Of a DNA stretch of 64,000 nucleotides, positions 1-8,246 are shown piece by piece. How positions within the stretch are numbered: the stretch's first letter is position 1; the number at the start of each line of letters is the position of its first letter. The translations under genes and the position numbers were made by a program. Source of the DNA: Micromonospora noduli. Lineage in GTDB: Bacteria; Actinomycetota; Actinomycetes; Mycobacteriales; Micromonosporaceae. The DNA is taken from the NCBI RefSeq assembly GCF_003264365.1, contig NZ_PYAK01000030.1, positions 1 to 64,000 on the forward strand, given 5' to 3'. The notes under the pieces were generated by a model. That model was not told the origin of the DNA. It saw nothing but the letters and a program-made list of their open reading frames with translations, and made no database searches.

Positions 1-1
1 G

Positions 2-1939
2 CCGCGCGGCGAGGTCGCGGCGGACGCGGCCGCGCCGGCGAGCACCGTGCCGCCGGTGACCGTCGCGGCGGTGCCGCCGGCCGGACGGCAGATCCGGCTC
101 TGGTACCGCGCCGGTGGTGGGCCCACCGGCAACGTGGCGGCGGGCACGCTGACCAGCCTGCGCGACCCACTACCCGGGGTACGCGTGGACAACCCCACCC
201 CGGCGGCCGGCGGCCGGGAGATGGAGGCGCTGGAGTCCGTGCTGCTGCGCGGTCCGTACGAGTTCTTCGCCCAGCAGCGGGCGGTCACCGCCCGCGACTT
301 CGAGGTCCTCGCGACCAGCTCCGGCGCGGTGGCGCGGGCGCGGGCGTTCACCCGCGCGGCGGTGTACAGCTTCGCCCGGCCGGGCGAGGTCGAGGTGGTG
401 CTGGTGCCGTACGTGCCGGAGGCGGCCCGACCGGGCGGTCGGCTGCCGGTTGCGGTGCTGCGCGAGCACGAGGTGCCCGAGGCGCGCCACCGGGTCGAGG
501 CGGACCTGGAGGAACGCCGGATGGTCGGCATCCGCTCCCGGGCCACCTGGGCGCGGTTCAAGGCGGTGTCAGTGCGGGCCCGGGTGGTGGTCCGCCGCGA
601 GGAGGATGTGGACGCGGTCCGTCGTCGCATCCACGATCGGCTGCACCAGACGTTGAGCCCGCTGCCCACCGCGCTCAACCCGACCGGCTGGCCGTTCGGC
701 GAGCCGCTGCGGGCGTCCAACGTGTACCGGCTGCTGGAGCACGCCGAGCCGGGGGTGCGCTACGTCGAGTCGGTGCGGTTCGTTGTCGACGAGGCCCCCG
801 ACGCCGACGTCCGCGCCCTCGCCGTGGACCAGTACCAGCCGCGCACCTGGTACGCCGGGCGCGGCCCGGTGCTGTTCCGCTCCAGCAACGGCGGCGCGGG
901 TTGGGAACCGGCCGGTCGCTTCGACGACGAGACGGTGCTGCGGGTGGCACCCGCTCCCGCGCCGGTACGGCCGGGCATCGTCGCGCGTCCCGGCTCGGTG
1001 GCCGTGGTGACGCTGCGCGCCTCGGGCGGCTCCCGGGTGCATCTGAGCAGCGACCTGGGCGAGACGTGGTCGCTGCTCACCGACCTGGACTCACGGATCT
1101 CCGACGTGGCGTGGCTGGACCGCGACGGCGCGGGCGCACTGCTGGTGGCCACCGACACCGGCCTGTACGAGGTGTCGCTGCTGCCCGGGGCGGTGCCGTT
1201 GCAGATCCTGGTCGACCCGTCCGACGCCGACCGGGGCTTCTACGCGGTCCGCACGTTCGTCTCCGAGCGGGGTGCGCCGGGGGTGGCGGTGGCCGCCCAG
1301 GCCAGTTTCGGGGTGTACCTGTCGACCAGCGGCGGCCGACCCGGCAGCTTCACCCACGTCGGTCTGGCCAACGTGGACAACCGGGTCCTCGCCGTGCAGT
1401 ACGACGGCCCGGCGACCCTGCTGTGGAGCGGCGCGGGCGAACCGGATCCGAAGAAGCCCGGCCAGGGCTGCCACCGCACCCGGCTGTTCGAGTCCGACGT
1501 GAAGTGGCAGTCGATGCAGGCCGGGTGGCTCGGCGGAACCTGCCGGGACCTCGCGTTCACCGGCCAGCAGGCGGTGGCGGCCACGCAGAGCGGCGGGGTG
1601 CTGCGGCTGGACACCCTTGCCGCCCAGCCGCAGTGGCAGGCGGTGTCGGTCAACTGCGGGTTGCCGTTGCGGGACCGGACCCGGTTCGTGCCGGTCGACG
1701 CCATCGCGGTGAGCGGCCCGACGGCCGCCAGCGCGACAGCCGGCGGCACCGGCACGGCAGAGCGGTTGATCCTGGCCAGCGGCGAACGCGGCGTGCACCG
1801 CAGCGCCGACGCCGTCACCTGGACGCCCAGTGCCAACCAGGCCACCGCCGACGTGGTGACCGTCCCCGATACCTGGCTGCTCTGCTCCGGCGAGCACGAC
1901 ATCGAGGTGGTGCGCCAGGATGCGACGCTCGGCGATTGA
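2..1939 (+). CDS. Baseplate J-like protein fused to a C-terminal beta-propeller (5' partial)
   Basis: The reading frame is open from the window edge, so the N-terminus lies outside; the GTG at 47 is probably internal. The first ~270 visible residues match the end of putative baseplate assembly (J-like) proteins of contractile injection systems: a PPAG..IR..YR segment, then GGGPTGNVAAG, and later paired alpha/beta modules. From about residue 270 to the end the protein changes to repeated Ser-x-Asp/Asn-x-Gly-x-x-W blades (FRSSNGGAGW, LSSDLGETW, HRSADAVTW), typical of BNR/sialidase-like beta-propellers. The fusion would place a propeller, probably a binding module, on the baseplate. It overlaps the next tail gene by 20 bases. 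The J-like part is well supported; the propeller's ligand is unknown. Confidence 0.8.
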   Translation, partial: PRGEVAADAAAPASTVPPVTVAAVPPAGRQIRLWYRAGGGPTGNVAAGTLTSLRDPLPGVRVDNPTPAAGGREMEALESVLLRGPYEFFAQQRAVTARDFEVLATSSGAVARARAFTRAAVYSFARPGEVEVVLVPYVPEAARPGGRLPVAVLREHEVPEARHRVEADLEERRMVGIRSRATWARFKAVSVRARVVVRREEDVDAVRRRIHDRLHQTLSPLPTALNPTGWPFGEPLRASNVYRLLEHAEPGVRYVESVRFVVDEAPDADVRALAVDQYQPRTWYAGRGPVLFRSSNGGAGWEPAGRFDDETVLRVAPAPAPVRPGIVARPGSVAVVTLRASGGSRVHLSSDLGETWSLLTDLDSRISDVAWLDRDGAGALLVATDTGLYEVSLLPGAVPLQILVDPSDADRGFYAVRTFVSERGAPGVAVAAQASFGVYLSTSGGRPGSFTHVGLANVDNRVLAVQYDGPATLLWSGAGEPDPKKPGQGCHRTRLFESDVKWQSMQAGWLGGTCRDLAFTGQQAVAATQSGGVLRLDTLAAQPQWQAVSVNCGLPLRDRTRFVPVDAIAVSGPTAASATAGGTGTAERLILASGERGVHRSADAVTWTPSANQATADVVTVPDTWLLCSGEHDIEVVRQDATLGD

Positions 1940-2435
1940 ACGGCTGCTGCCCGCCGCCTACCAGCGGGCCTGCGTGCCGGGCAGCGTGCTCTGGGCGCTG
2001 CTCGACGTGATGGAGGGGCTGCACGCCCCGGACGAGGCGATCCTCGCCGAGGTGGACGCGCTGTTCGACCCGTACCGGGCGCCGGACGGGCTGGTCGTGC
2101 GGTTGACCCGCTGGGTGGCCATGGACCATGTGGTGGCCTCGCCCCGGCCGGACACCCCGCTGCCGCTGCCGGTGGGTCGGCTGCGCGACCTGGTGGCCAA
2201 CGCGGCCCTGCTGGCCCGCTGGCGCGGCACCCCCTACGGAATGCGCCGCGCCCTGGAGCTGGCCACCGGGATGTCGGGCTTCGCCATCGACGAGCCCGCC
2301 GAGCGGGCCTTCCACGTCGTGGTGCGGGTACCGGTCGCCGCCGCCGGTCAGCTCGCCGTGATCACCCGCATCGTCGAGGCGGAGAAGCCCGCCTCGGCCA
2401 CTGTCGAGATCGTCCTGGAAGAGGAGTCGTCATGA
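1920..2435 (+). CDS. Phage tail protein I-like baseplate protein
   Basis: This 171-residue protein begins MRRSAIERLLPAAYQ and has the compact alpha/beta layout of the P2 tail protein I domain found in phage-tail-like particles of bacteria, including LLDVMEGLHAPDEAIL and DLVANAALLARWRGTPYGMRRAL. It would sit at the baseplate edge next to the J-like protein. The ATG lies inside the end of the preceding gene (20-base overlap) and the stop overlaps the next start as ATGA, so translation is probably coupled. The acidic tail (EEESS) is usual for the family. The family assignment is good; the exact position in the particle is inferred from homologous systems. Confidence 0.75.
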   Translation: MRRSAIERLLPAAYQRACVPGSVLWALLDVMEGLHAPDEAILAEVDALFDPYRAPDGLVVRLTRWVAMDHVVASPRPDTPLPLPVGRLRDLVANAALLARWRGTPYGMRRALELATGMSGFAIDEPAERAFHVVVRVPVAAAGQLAVITRIVEAEKPASATVEIVLEEESS

Positions 2436-3361
2436 CCACCGAGTGGGCGGTCGTCGCCGCCGCCGAGCAGTTCACAGTCGACCCGCGCAACAGCGGCGAG
2501 CTGACCTTCACCGTCTCCAACCCGGGCAACGCGCCGGACACCGTGGTGTTCGACGTGGCACCCGGTGACGGCTCCCAGCGGGCGTGGTTCACCGTCGCCG
2601 AACCCCAACGGGTGGTGCCCGGCCAGGGCTCGGTGTCGTTCCTGGTCAAGCTCGCCGTGCCGGCCGGCACCCCGCCCCGCCGCTACGACATGACCGGGTT
2701 CGCGTACTCGGCGAACACCGCGCCGGAGGAGAGCTCCCGCTCCAGCGGCCGGGTCACGTACGAGGTGCGGGCCGTCGCGCCGCCACGGCGTACCCCGTGG
2801 CTGTGGATCGCCGCCGCCGCGGCGTTGGTGCTGGTGGTGGTCGCCGTGGGGGTGGTGTTGCTGACCCGCGACGGCGAGCCGGCCCCCGGCGAGCCGCGGG
2901 TGGTCACCGTCGAGGCGGAGAGCCTGGTGGAGGGTGCGGTGATCAAGTCGCCGCAGAACAGCAAGGCGGCCGTGGGCGCGCAGCCCAACTGCTGTGGGGT
3001 GACCTGGTCCGGGGACAAGCAGCTCTTCTTCACGGGGCTGGCGATCGGCGATCAGGTCACCGTGACGGTGCAGATCCCGGCCGACGGCACCTGGCGTTTC
3101 GCCGCGGTACGCACCACGGCCCTCGACTACGCCAACACCGTCTTCGCCATCGACGGCAACCAGGTCGGCGGCACGTTCCTCGGCTTCACGCCAACGGTGC
3201 GGAAGACGGAGTTCCTGGATGTCGGCACGGTCCGGCTCGCCAAGGGCCCCCACCAGGTCACGCTGCTGGTGGTCGGCAAGACACAGGGCACGAACTCCTA
3301 CTTCGCCGGGGTGGACACGATCCGGTTCACCGAGATCGTGGCGCAGGCCGTGGCGCGATGA
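2432..3361 (+). CDS. Single-span membrane protein with a carbohydrate-binding-like C-terminal domain
   Basis: This 309-residue protein has three parts. Residues 1-115 look like an Ig-like or NEW3-type beta-sandwich (LTFTVSNPGNAPDTVVF). A proline-arginine linker leads to one strong hydrophobic span at about residues 126-145. The last ~160 residues start with VEAESLVEGAVI and end with AGVDTIRFTEI, a pattern like CBM6/CBM35 sugar-binding domains. The start overlaps the tail protein I stop (ATGA), and its own stop overlaps the next ATG, so it belongs to the tail-like gene run. The layout puts one domain on each side of the membrane. Its role is unknown; the CBM resemblance is by pattern only. Confidence 0.55.
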   Translation: MTTEWAVVAAAEQFTVDPRNSGELTFTVSNPGNAPDTVVFDVAPGDGSQRAWFTVAEPQRVVPGQGSVSFLVKLAVPAGTPPRRYDMTGFAYSANTAPEESSRSSGRVTYEVRAVAPPRRTPWLWIAAAAALVLVVVAVGVVLLTRDGEPAPGEPRVVTVEAESLVEGAVIKSPQNSKAAVGAQPNCCGVTWSGDKQLFFTGLAIGDQVTVTVQIPADGTWRFAAVRTTALDYANTVFAIDGNQVGGTFLGFTPTVRKTEFLDVGTVRLAKGPHQVTLLVVGKTQGTNSYFAGVDTIRFTEIVAQAVAR

Positions 3362-3819
3362 GTGGTCGGCAGAAGGCGTTGCTGGGGCTGTTCGCCGTCC
3401 TGCTGGTGGCGCTGTTCGTGGTCGCGGTCGGCGCGGGCCGCGACGACCAGGGTGATCCGGGGGCCCGGCACGGGTTCGTCGACCGGTTGGGTGCGCTGGG
3501 CGGCGAGCGGTCCGCTGTGGACCCGGCGACGGTCAGCGCCGACTGCGCCGACGAGACGGGTCGGCTGGCGTTCTCCGGCAGCTGCGTGGTGCGGGTCGCG
3601 GACCCCGGCGGGCTGCGCACCCTGGTGCTGCGCAGCGCGGCGCGGTTCACGGTCGTCGCCCCGGCACCCGGCGACGCCGACCTCACCATCCGCGACGAGG
3701 TCGAGCCGGCGGCGGACGGCACCGGCGCGGTGGCGAAGATCGCCGTCGACCAGGCCACCGAGGTGGGCCTGGTCTGCCCCGGCCTGGGCGGCTGCACTGT
3801 CGCCGTGGCCACGTCCTGA
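3358..3819 (+). CDS. Small membrane-anchored or secreted protein, unknown function
   Basis: This 153-residue protein has an N-terminal hydrophobic segment (about residues 6-26, LLGLFAVLLVALFVVAVGAG) that could be an uncleaved anchor or a signal peptide. The rest is a soluble domain with four cysteines (ADCADE, SGSCVV, LVCPG, GGCTV), suitable for disulfides outside the membrane. The ATG at 3358 overlaps the previous stop as ATGA, which fixes the start over longer in-frame options. It is probably co-transcribed with the tail-like genes and the next membrane protein. I do not recognise the family. Confidence 0.6.
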   Translation: MSGRQKALLGLFAVLLVALFVVAVGAGRDDQGDPGARHGFVDRLGALGGERSAVDPATVSADCADETGRLAFSGSCVVRVADPGGLRTLVLRSAARFTVVAPAPGDADLTIRDEVEPAADGTGAVAKIAVDQATEVGLVCPGLGGCTVAVATS

Positions 3820-3849
3820 CCCGACCCGGACTGAGAGGAAGGTGCCGCC

Positions 3850-4626
3850 GTGGGTGATCTGCGCAAGCCGTTCCTGCTGCTGGCCATGCTCGCCATCGTC
3901 CTGGCGATCGGGGTGGAACTCGGCGCCGGGCTGCTGCTCGGCGGCGGCGACGCCGGTGCGGCCCTCGCGGACAGCGCCGGCGCGCTGGACGTGGAGATCG
4001 ACGACGTGTCCGGTGTCAGCGAACCGTCCGGCCGGGGCACCGGCTACCTGGCGTTGATCGACGCGGTGGCGGTCTGGAGCACCGGGCTGTTCTGCCTGGG
4101 CCTGCTGCTGCCCGAGCGCGTGCAGGGCCGGGTGCAGGGCGTCGCCAGTCTGATCTTCTCGATCATCCTGATCATCGTCGGGCTGGTCGCGCTGGTCGTC
4201 GCGTTCGTGGAGCTGTCCATCATGGTGTCGCTGTTCCTGGCCGTTCCGTTCGGCACCCTGGCGTACCTGGCGCTGTGGGGGTTCTTCCCGGTCGGCGAGG
4301 CGGCGGTGCTGCTCGGGCTGGTGCTGCTGCTCAAGCTGGTGTGGGCCGGGATGCTGGTGCTGGCCCAGCCGCGCTTCCTGCAGAACAAGGGCCTCGTCCT
4401 GCTGATCCTCACCACAGTGCTGTGCACGGTCGTGCTGGAGTTCCTGCACAACCTGGTGCCGGTGATCCTGGTCAGCATCGTCGACGACGTGGCGGCGCTG
4501 GTCTTCGCGATCATCGCGATCATCTGGGGGCTGGTGCTGTTGATCGGCTCCATCCCGGCGATCGTCAAGGCCATCCGAGTCACCGCCGCCCTACCAGCCC
4601 GCACCAGCAGCCCCTCGTCCCGTTGA
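3850..4626 (+). CDS. Polytopic membrane protein, unknown function
   Basis: This 258-residue protein starts at a GTG preceded by GAGAGGAAGG at good spacing. It has about six hydrophobic spans: one at the N-terminus (residues 7-28), one near 75-90, a pair at 100-140, and a final cluster at 155-245. A soluble acidic loop (about residues 37-60) follows the first span. It lies 30 bases after the Cys-containing anchored protein and is the last gene of the tail-like run. Its stop codon falls inside the left arm of a palindrome at 4622-4682 that may end transcription. I do not recognise the family; a link to particle release or docking is speculation. Confidence 0.6.
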   Translation: MGDLRKPFLLLAMLAIVLAIGVELGAGLLLGGGDAGAALADSAGALDVEIDDVSGVSEPSGRGTGYLALIDAVAVWSTGLFCLGLLLPERVQGRVQGVASLIFSIILIIVGLVALVVAFVELSIMVSLFLAVPFGTLAYLALWGFFPVGEAAVLLGLVLLLKLVWAGMLVLAQPRFLQNKGLVLLILTTVLCTVVLEFLHNLVPVILVSIVDDVAALVFAIIAIIWGLVLLIGSIPAIVKAIRVTAALPARTSSPSSR

Positions 4627-4682
4627 TCATGAAGTTATTGCCACTCGGCCCGGCGTGTCATGGCAATAACTCCATGATCAAC
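4622..4682. repeat. Palindromic element, 22-base arms
   Basis: Bases 4622-4643 pair with 4661-4682 with a single mismatch, leaving a 17-base loop. The arms begin GTTGATCATGAAGTTATTG, unusually AT-rich for this genome. It lies between convergent genes and includes the stop codon of the membrane-protein gene, so it could serve as a bidirectional terminator. From memory, similar GATCATGAAGTT palindromes recur in Micromonospora genomes, so it may also be a dispersed repeat; that has not been checked here. Confidence 0.7.
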
Positions 4683-4704
4683 GAGGGCGGCGGGCTCGGC
4701 GTGG

Positions 4705-5550
4705 TCACGGCACCGTCGCTACCAGGGTCGCTACGGCGTCCCGGTCGAGGGTCCCGTCGGCCACCCACACCTGGTACCGGCCGTGCCGGCTCCCACCGGC
4801 CGGCACCACCGCCGGGCGGTCGAACGCGAACGCCACACAGACTCCCGGATACATCCCGGTCCGCACGAACCACCGGTCGTCGTGGCCGAGGCCCGCGAAG
4901 ACCAGGGTGTACGCCCCGCCGCCCGACCCGACGCCGGTCAGCGCGAGCCACGGCGCCGCGCTGCCGTTGACCGTCTCCTCCCCGGCCGCGTCGGCGGTGA
5001 ACACCGCCGGTTCGCCGTCGGCGGCGGCTCGCCAGAAGAACCCCCCGTAGCCGGCCCCGCCCGGGCGGCCGTTGGTGGCCGGGCTACCCAGTCTGATCTC
5101 CCGGTCGTCCGGAGCGACGAGAACGGACTCCACATCGAGCCGCCAGGCGTCCGGCGCGACCACCGATGCGGCCAGCCACCTCCGCTCGGTCAGCAGCACC
5201 CCGCCGGCCCGGTCGCGCCACTGGAGATCGTGCGCGTACCGGCCCGGGGACCGTTCGACCTCGCCGGTGTGCGCGATGACGCCGTGGTCGTCCCGCCAGG
5301 TGTAGCCGACGTCGCGGACGTAGGTGCGCCCGCCCCAGAGGTTGCTGCCGTCGACGTCCTGCACCGCGAGGGACGCGCCGAGGTGCCACACGTGGTCGGC
5401 GGGGAGCGCGTCGGTGACCACCGTTCCGCCGAGCGTGCGTACCGGGTGCAGGTACGGTCGGGGCCCGTGCCGCGCGTCCAACGCCGGGTCGAGCACGTAC
5501 TCGGCCACCTCCGTGGCCCCGACCGTCAGCCGCACCGGCTCCTCGCTCAC
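4705..5550 (-). CDS. DUF6807 (PmoA-like) family protein
   Basis: This 281-residue protein starts at a GTG that overlaps the upstream stop as GTGA; the longer in-frame extension is the arginine-rich shadow of the upstream gene. It has the beta-rich layout of DUF6807 proteins found in sugar-use clusters: RPYLHPVRTLGG, DHVWHLGASLAVQDVDG, WGGRTYVRDVGYTW, GGFFWRAA and a closing GRYQVWVADG. These proteins are thought to fold like aldose-mutarotase-type beta-sandwiches, but no reaction is established. It is the last gene of the importer operon, so a role in handling the imported oligosaccharide is likely by context only. Confidence 0.7.
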   Translation of the reverse strand: MSEEPVRLTVGATEVAEYVLDPALDARHGPRPYLHPVRTLGGTVVTDALPADHVWHLGASLAVQDVDGSNLWGGRTYVRDVGYTWRDDHGVIAHTGEVERSPGRYAHDLQWRDRAGGVLLTERRWLAASVVAPDAWRLDVESVLVAPDDREIRLGSPATNGRPGGAGYGGFFWRAAADGEPAVFTADAAGEETVNGSAAPWLALTGVGSGGGAYTLVFAGLGHDDRWFVRTGMYPGVCVAFAFDRPAVVPAGGSRHGRYQVWVADGTLDRDAVATLVATVP

Positions 5551-6185
5551 GGCATCTCCCGGCGGGCGACGGCGACCGGGACCGGCCGGCGGACGGTGAC
5601 GGCGTGCAGGGCGGCCACTGTGTAGCCGGCGAGGATCGGCACCGCGACCGGGGTGACCAGGACGGTGAGCAGCCCGGCCAGCGCGACGACCCCGGTGAGC
5701 GCCGCCCAGCGGGTGGGCGCGTCGAGGCAGGCGCGGGCGGCGGAGCGGGCCGAGGCCCTCCACTGCCCGCCCCCGTTGCCGCCCACCTCGACGACGACCA
5801 GCCCGGCGTAACCGGCCAGGCCGGCCGCGATCAGCGCCGTCACGAGCAGCGCAGCCGTGCCGCCCGGCACCCGGCCGGTGGCCAGCGCCGCCAGGTCGGC
5901 GACGAGCAGCGCGGCGCCGGCGAGCGCGAGCAGGCTGACCGGCACACCGGGCAGCACCGCGCGGCCGAACCGGCGCACCGTCGTGCGCGCCGACGGCCAA
6001 CTGCCGGTACGCGTCCAGTCGTGCACCGCCGCGCTGGCCGTGCCCGCCGCCGCGGCGGCGGTGAGCAGGGGCACCGCCGCGAGGGTCAACAGGATGCCCA
6101 GCAGTGCCAGGTCGGCGGCGTCACGGGCGACGTCGCGCCAGTCCCGCCGTCCGCCGGTGTCGACGGGTTCAGCCCTTGATGCCAC
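5547..6185 (-). CDS. DUF624 (YesL-like) membrane protein
   Basis: This 212-residue hydrophobic protein has about five predicted spans (near residues 26-50, 75-100, 108-130, 160-178, 180-195). It matches the DUF624/YesL layout, with a conserved early helix and an SWPSARTTVRRFGRA segment. YesL-type proteins accompany pectin and rhamnogalacturonan importers in many Gram-positive bacteria; their job is not settled. It begins at a GTG overlapping the permease end by 17 bases and ends in a GTGA overlap with the DUF6807 gene, so it belongs to the importer operon. Confidence 0.7.
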   Translation of the reverse strand: MASRAEPVDTGGRRDWRDVARDAADLALLGILLTLAAVPLLTAAAAAGTASAAVHDWTRTGSWPSARTTVRRFGRAVLPGVPVSLLALAGAALLVADLAALATGRVPGGTAALLVTALIAAGLAGYAGLVVVEVGGNGGGQWRASARSAARACLDAPTRWAALTGVVALAGLLTVLVTPVAVPILAGYTVAALHAVTVRRPVPVAVARREMP

Positions 6186-7068
6186 TGGTGTTGATCCCCT
6201 CGACGAGCATCCGCTGGAACGCGACGAAGAACAGGAAGACCGGCAGCAGCGACAGCACCGACATGGCGAACATCGGGCCGACCGCGCTCTGGCTGGTCGA
6301 GTCGATGAACAGGGTCAGCGCGACCGGAACTGTGTAGTCCTCCAGCTGGGACAGGAAGACCAGTTGGCGGAAGAAGTCGTTCCAGGTCCAGATGAACGAG
6401 AAGATGGCTGTGGTGACCAGCGCCGGGCGGCTCAGCGGCAGGATGATGTGCCGGAAGATGCCGAACGGGCCGGCGCCGTCGATGCGGGCCGCCTCGTCCA
6501 GCTCCCGGGGAACGCCCCGCATGAACTGCACCATGAGGAAGACGAAGAACGCCTCGGTGGCCAGGAACTGCGGGATGAGCAGCGGCAGGTAGGGCCAGTC
6601 ACCGCCGACCAGCCCGAGCGTGCGGAACAGGATGTACTGCGGAACGATCAGCACGTGCTGGGGCAGCAGCAGTGTGCCGATCATGACGGCGAACCACATG
6701 CCGCGCAGCCGGAACCGCAGCCGGGCGAAGGCGTACGCGGCCAGCAGGCAGGAGAGCCCGTTGCCGATGACGGTGAGCAGGCTGACCATGGCGCTGTTGA
6801 GGAAGAACCGGCCGAAGCTGACGTCGAAGTTGGACCACCCGGCGGTGTAGTTGCCCGGGGTGAAACGCTCGGGCAGCAGCCCGACGTTGTTGACGATCTC
6901 CTCCTGGGACTTCAGCGAGGTGCCCACCATCCAGATCAGCGGGTAGAGCACCACGACGACGATCGCCACCAGGATCACCAGCCGCAGGACGGGCCGTCCG
7001 CCGGGTCGTCGGCGCGCGGTCGGCGGCGCTGCGGTCGGCGCTGCGGTTGTCGGGGTCACCGTCACCAT
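6169..7068 (-). CDS. Carbohydrate ABC transporter permease (MalG-type)
   Basis: This 299-residue inner-membrane permease has six spans and the EAA loop of binding-protein-dependent sugar importers (ELDEAARIDGAGPFGIFRHIILP, about residues 190-212, shown here only to locate it). It ends INTSGIKG, like many MalG/CUT1 permeases. It pairs with the upstream permease to form the channel. The ATG at 7068 overlaps the other permease's stop as ATGA, excluding a much longer in-frame extension. No ATPase gene is present; CUT1 systems commonly share an MsmK-like ATPase encoded elsewhere. Substrate by context: pectin-derived oligo- or uronic sugars. Confidence 0.9.
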   Translation of the reverse strand: MVTVTPTTAAPTAAPPTARRRPGGRPVLRLVILVAIVVVVLYPLIWMVGTSLKSQEEIVNNVGLLPERFTPGNYTAGWSNFDVSFGRFFLNSAMVSLLTVIGNGLSCLLAAYAFARLRFRLRGMWFAVMIGTLLLPQHVLIVPQYILFRTLGLVGGDWPYLPLLIPQFLATEAFFVFLMVQFMRGVPRELDEAARIDGAGPFGIFRHIILPLSRPALVTTAIFSFIWTWNDFFRQLVFLSQLEDYTVPVALTLFIDSTSQSAVGPMFAMSVLSLLPVFLFFVAFQRMLVEGINTSGIKG

Positions 7069-8051
7069 CACCGGTCCTCCCCGTCGGAGTAGTGCACCCA
7101 GAACCGTCCGGTGCTGAAGAAGATCGCGGTGATGACCGCGATGGCGAGCAGGAACACCCAGGCCATCGCCGAGGCGTAGCCCATGTTGAGGTCGGTGAAG
7201 CCGGTGATGTAGAGGTTCAGCGTGTACATCAGGGTGGAGTCGACCGGGCCGCCGGTGCCGTTGCTGAGCACGAACGCGGCGGTGAAGCCCTGGAAGCCGT
7301 TGATGGTCTCCAGCACCAGGTTGAAGAAGATGACCGGGGAGAGCATCGGCAGGGTGACATTGCGGAACTGGCGGAACCGGCCGGCCCCGTCGACCGACGC
7401 GGCCTCGTACAGCTCGGTGGGCACCTGCTTGAGCCCGGCCAGGAAGATCACCATCGGTGCGCCGAACTGCCAGATGGCCAGCACCATCAGTGTTTCCAGG
7501 GCCCAGTCGGGGTCGTTGACCCACGGTTTCCCGGTGATGCCGAAGAGGCTCAGCAGCGAGTTGAACGCGCCGTCGCGGTTGAACATGTTGACCCAGACGA
7601 TGGCCAGCGCGACGCTGCCGCCGAGCAGGGACGGCAGGTAGAACAGCCCGCGGAACAGCCCGACGCCGCGCCAGGCGCGGTTGAGCAGCAGCGCCACACC
7701 GAGCGCCGCGGCCAGCTTCAGCGGTACGGCGATCAGCGCGAACGTCAGTGTGACCCGCACCGCGTGCCAGTACGACGGGTCGGCGGTGAACATGCGTTCG
7801 TAGTTGGCCAGCCCCACCCACTCCACCTCGGAGAAGGGGGTGAGGATGTCGTAGTTGGTGAAGCTCAGGTAGAGCGACAGCAGCATGGGGATTGCCGTGA
7901 CACCCATCAGGCCGATGAGCCACGGCGACAGGAAGACGTACCCGGCCAGACCTTCGCTGTGCCGGAAGCGTCCGGGCCCACGCCTCTCAGCGTGGGCCCG
8001 GTCGGATCCGGGGCCGCGTCGGGTCGGGTCGGGTGCCGTGGTCAACGCCAC
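7068..8051 (-). CDS. Carbohydrate ABC transporter permease (MalF-type)
   Basis: This 327-residue six-span permease carries YVFLSPWLIGLMG at the first span and the EAA loop ELYEAASVDGAGRFRQF near residue 215, characteristic of MalF-type CUT1 permeases. I chose the GTG at 8051 because GAGGAG precedes it at good spacing. The longer in-frame start at 8231 would translate the whole palindrome found at 8074-8237. It lies between the binding-protein gene and its partner permease. The palindrome upstream could hold permease expression below that of the binding protein. Confidence 0.88.
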   Translation of the reverse strand: MALTTAPDPTRRGPGSDRAHAERRGPGRFRHSEGLAGYVFLSPWLIGLMGVTAIPMLLSLYLSFTNYDILTPFSEVEWVGLANYERMFTADPSYWHAVRVTLTFALIAVPLKLAAALGVALLLNRAWRGVGLFRGLFYLPSLLGGSVALAIVWVNMFNRDGAFNSLLSLFGITGKPWVNDPDWALETLMVLAIWQFGAPMVIFLAGLKQVPTELYEAASVDGAGRFRQFRNVTLPMLSPVIFFNLVLETINGFQGFTAAFVLSNGTGGPVDSTLMYTLNLYITGFTDLNMGYASAMAWVFLLAIAVITAIFFSTGRFWVHYSDGEDR

Positions 8052-8073
8052 GAACAGCTCCTCTCCTCGCGAT

Positions 8074-8237
8074 GGGTCTGTGTCGAAGTCCCCGGTCGAG
8101 CCGAGGCGGAGTCCAGGCGGCGGTCCGGCAAGGCGGAGATTGGTCCGGATACCGGTGTTGTATCCGGACCAATCTCCAACGCGGCCGGTCGTTGCCTGGG
8201 CCCGCCGCAGGCCGGCCAGGGACTTCGACACAGACCC
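8074..8237. repeat. Long imperfect palindrome between binding-protein and permease genes
   Basis: The outer arms 8074-8092 and 8219-8237 are perfect 19-base complements (GGGTCTGTGTCGAAGTCCC). The inner arms 8135-8151 and 8161-8177 are perfect 17-base complements around a 9-base loop. The ~42 bases between them on each side are also related, at roughly half to two-thirds identity. The whole 164 bases can fold into one extended hairpin in the importer mRNA. It may act as an mRNA-stability or attenuation element, or be a decayed MITE-like insertion; no target duplication is evident. Confidence 0.75.
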
Positions 8238-8246
8238 TGGACGGCG

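Noticed and set aside
4705..6000. 431-residue version of the DUF6807 protein
   Set aside because: The extra 150 residues are the arginine/glycine-rich shadow of the DUF624 gene; the GTGA overlap at 5550 marks the start.
8052..8231. N-terminal extension of the first permease through the palindrome
   Set aside because: The frame is open, but the extension is only palindrome translation; a strong RBS precedes the GTG at 8051.
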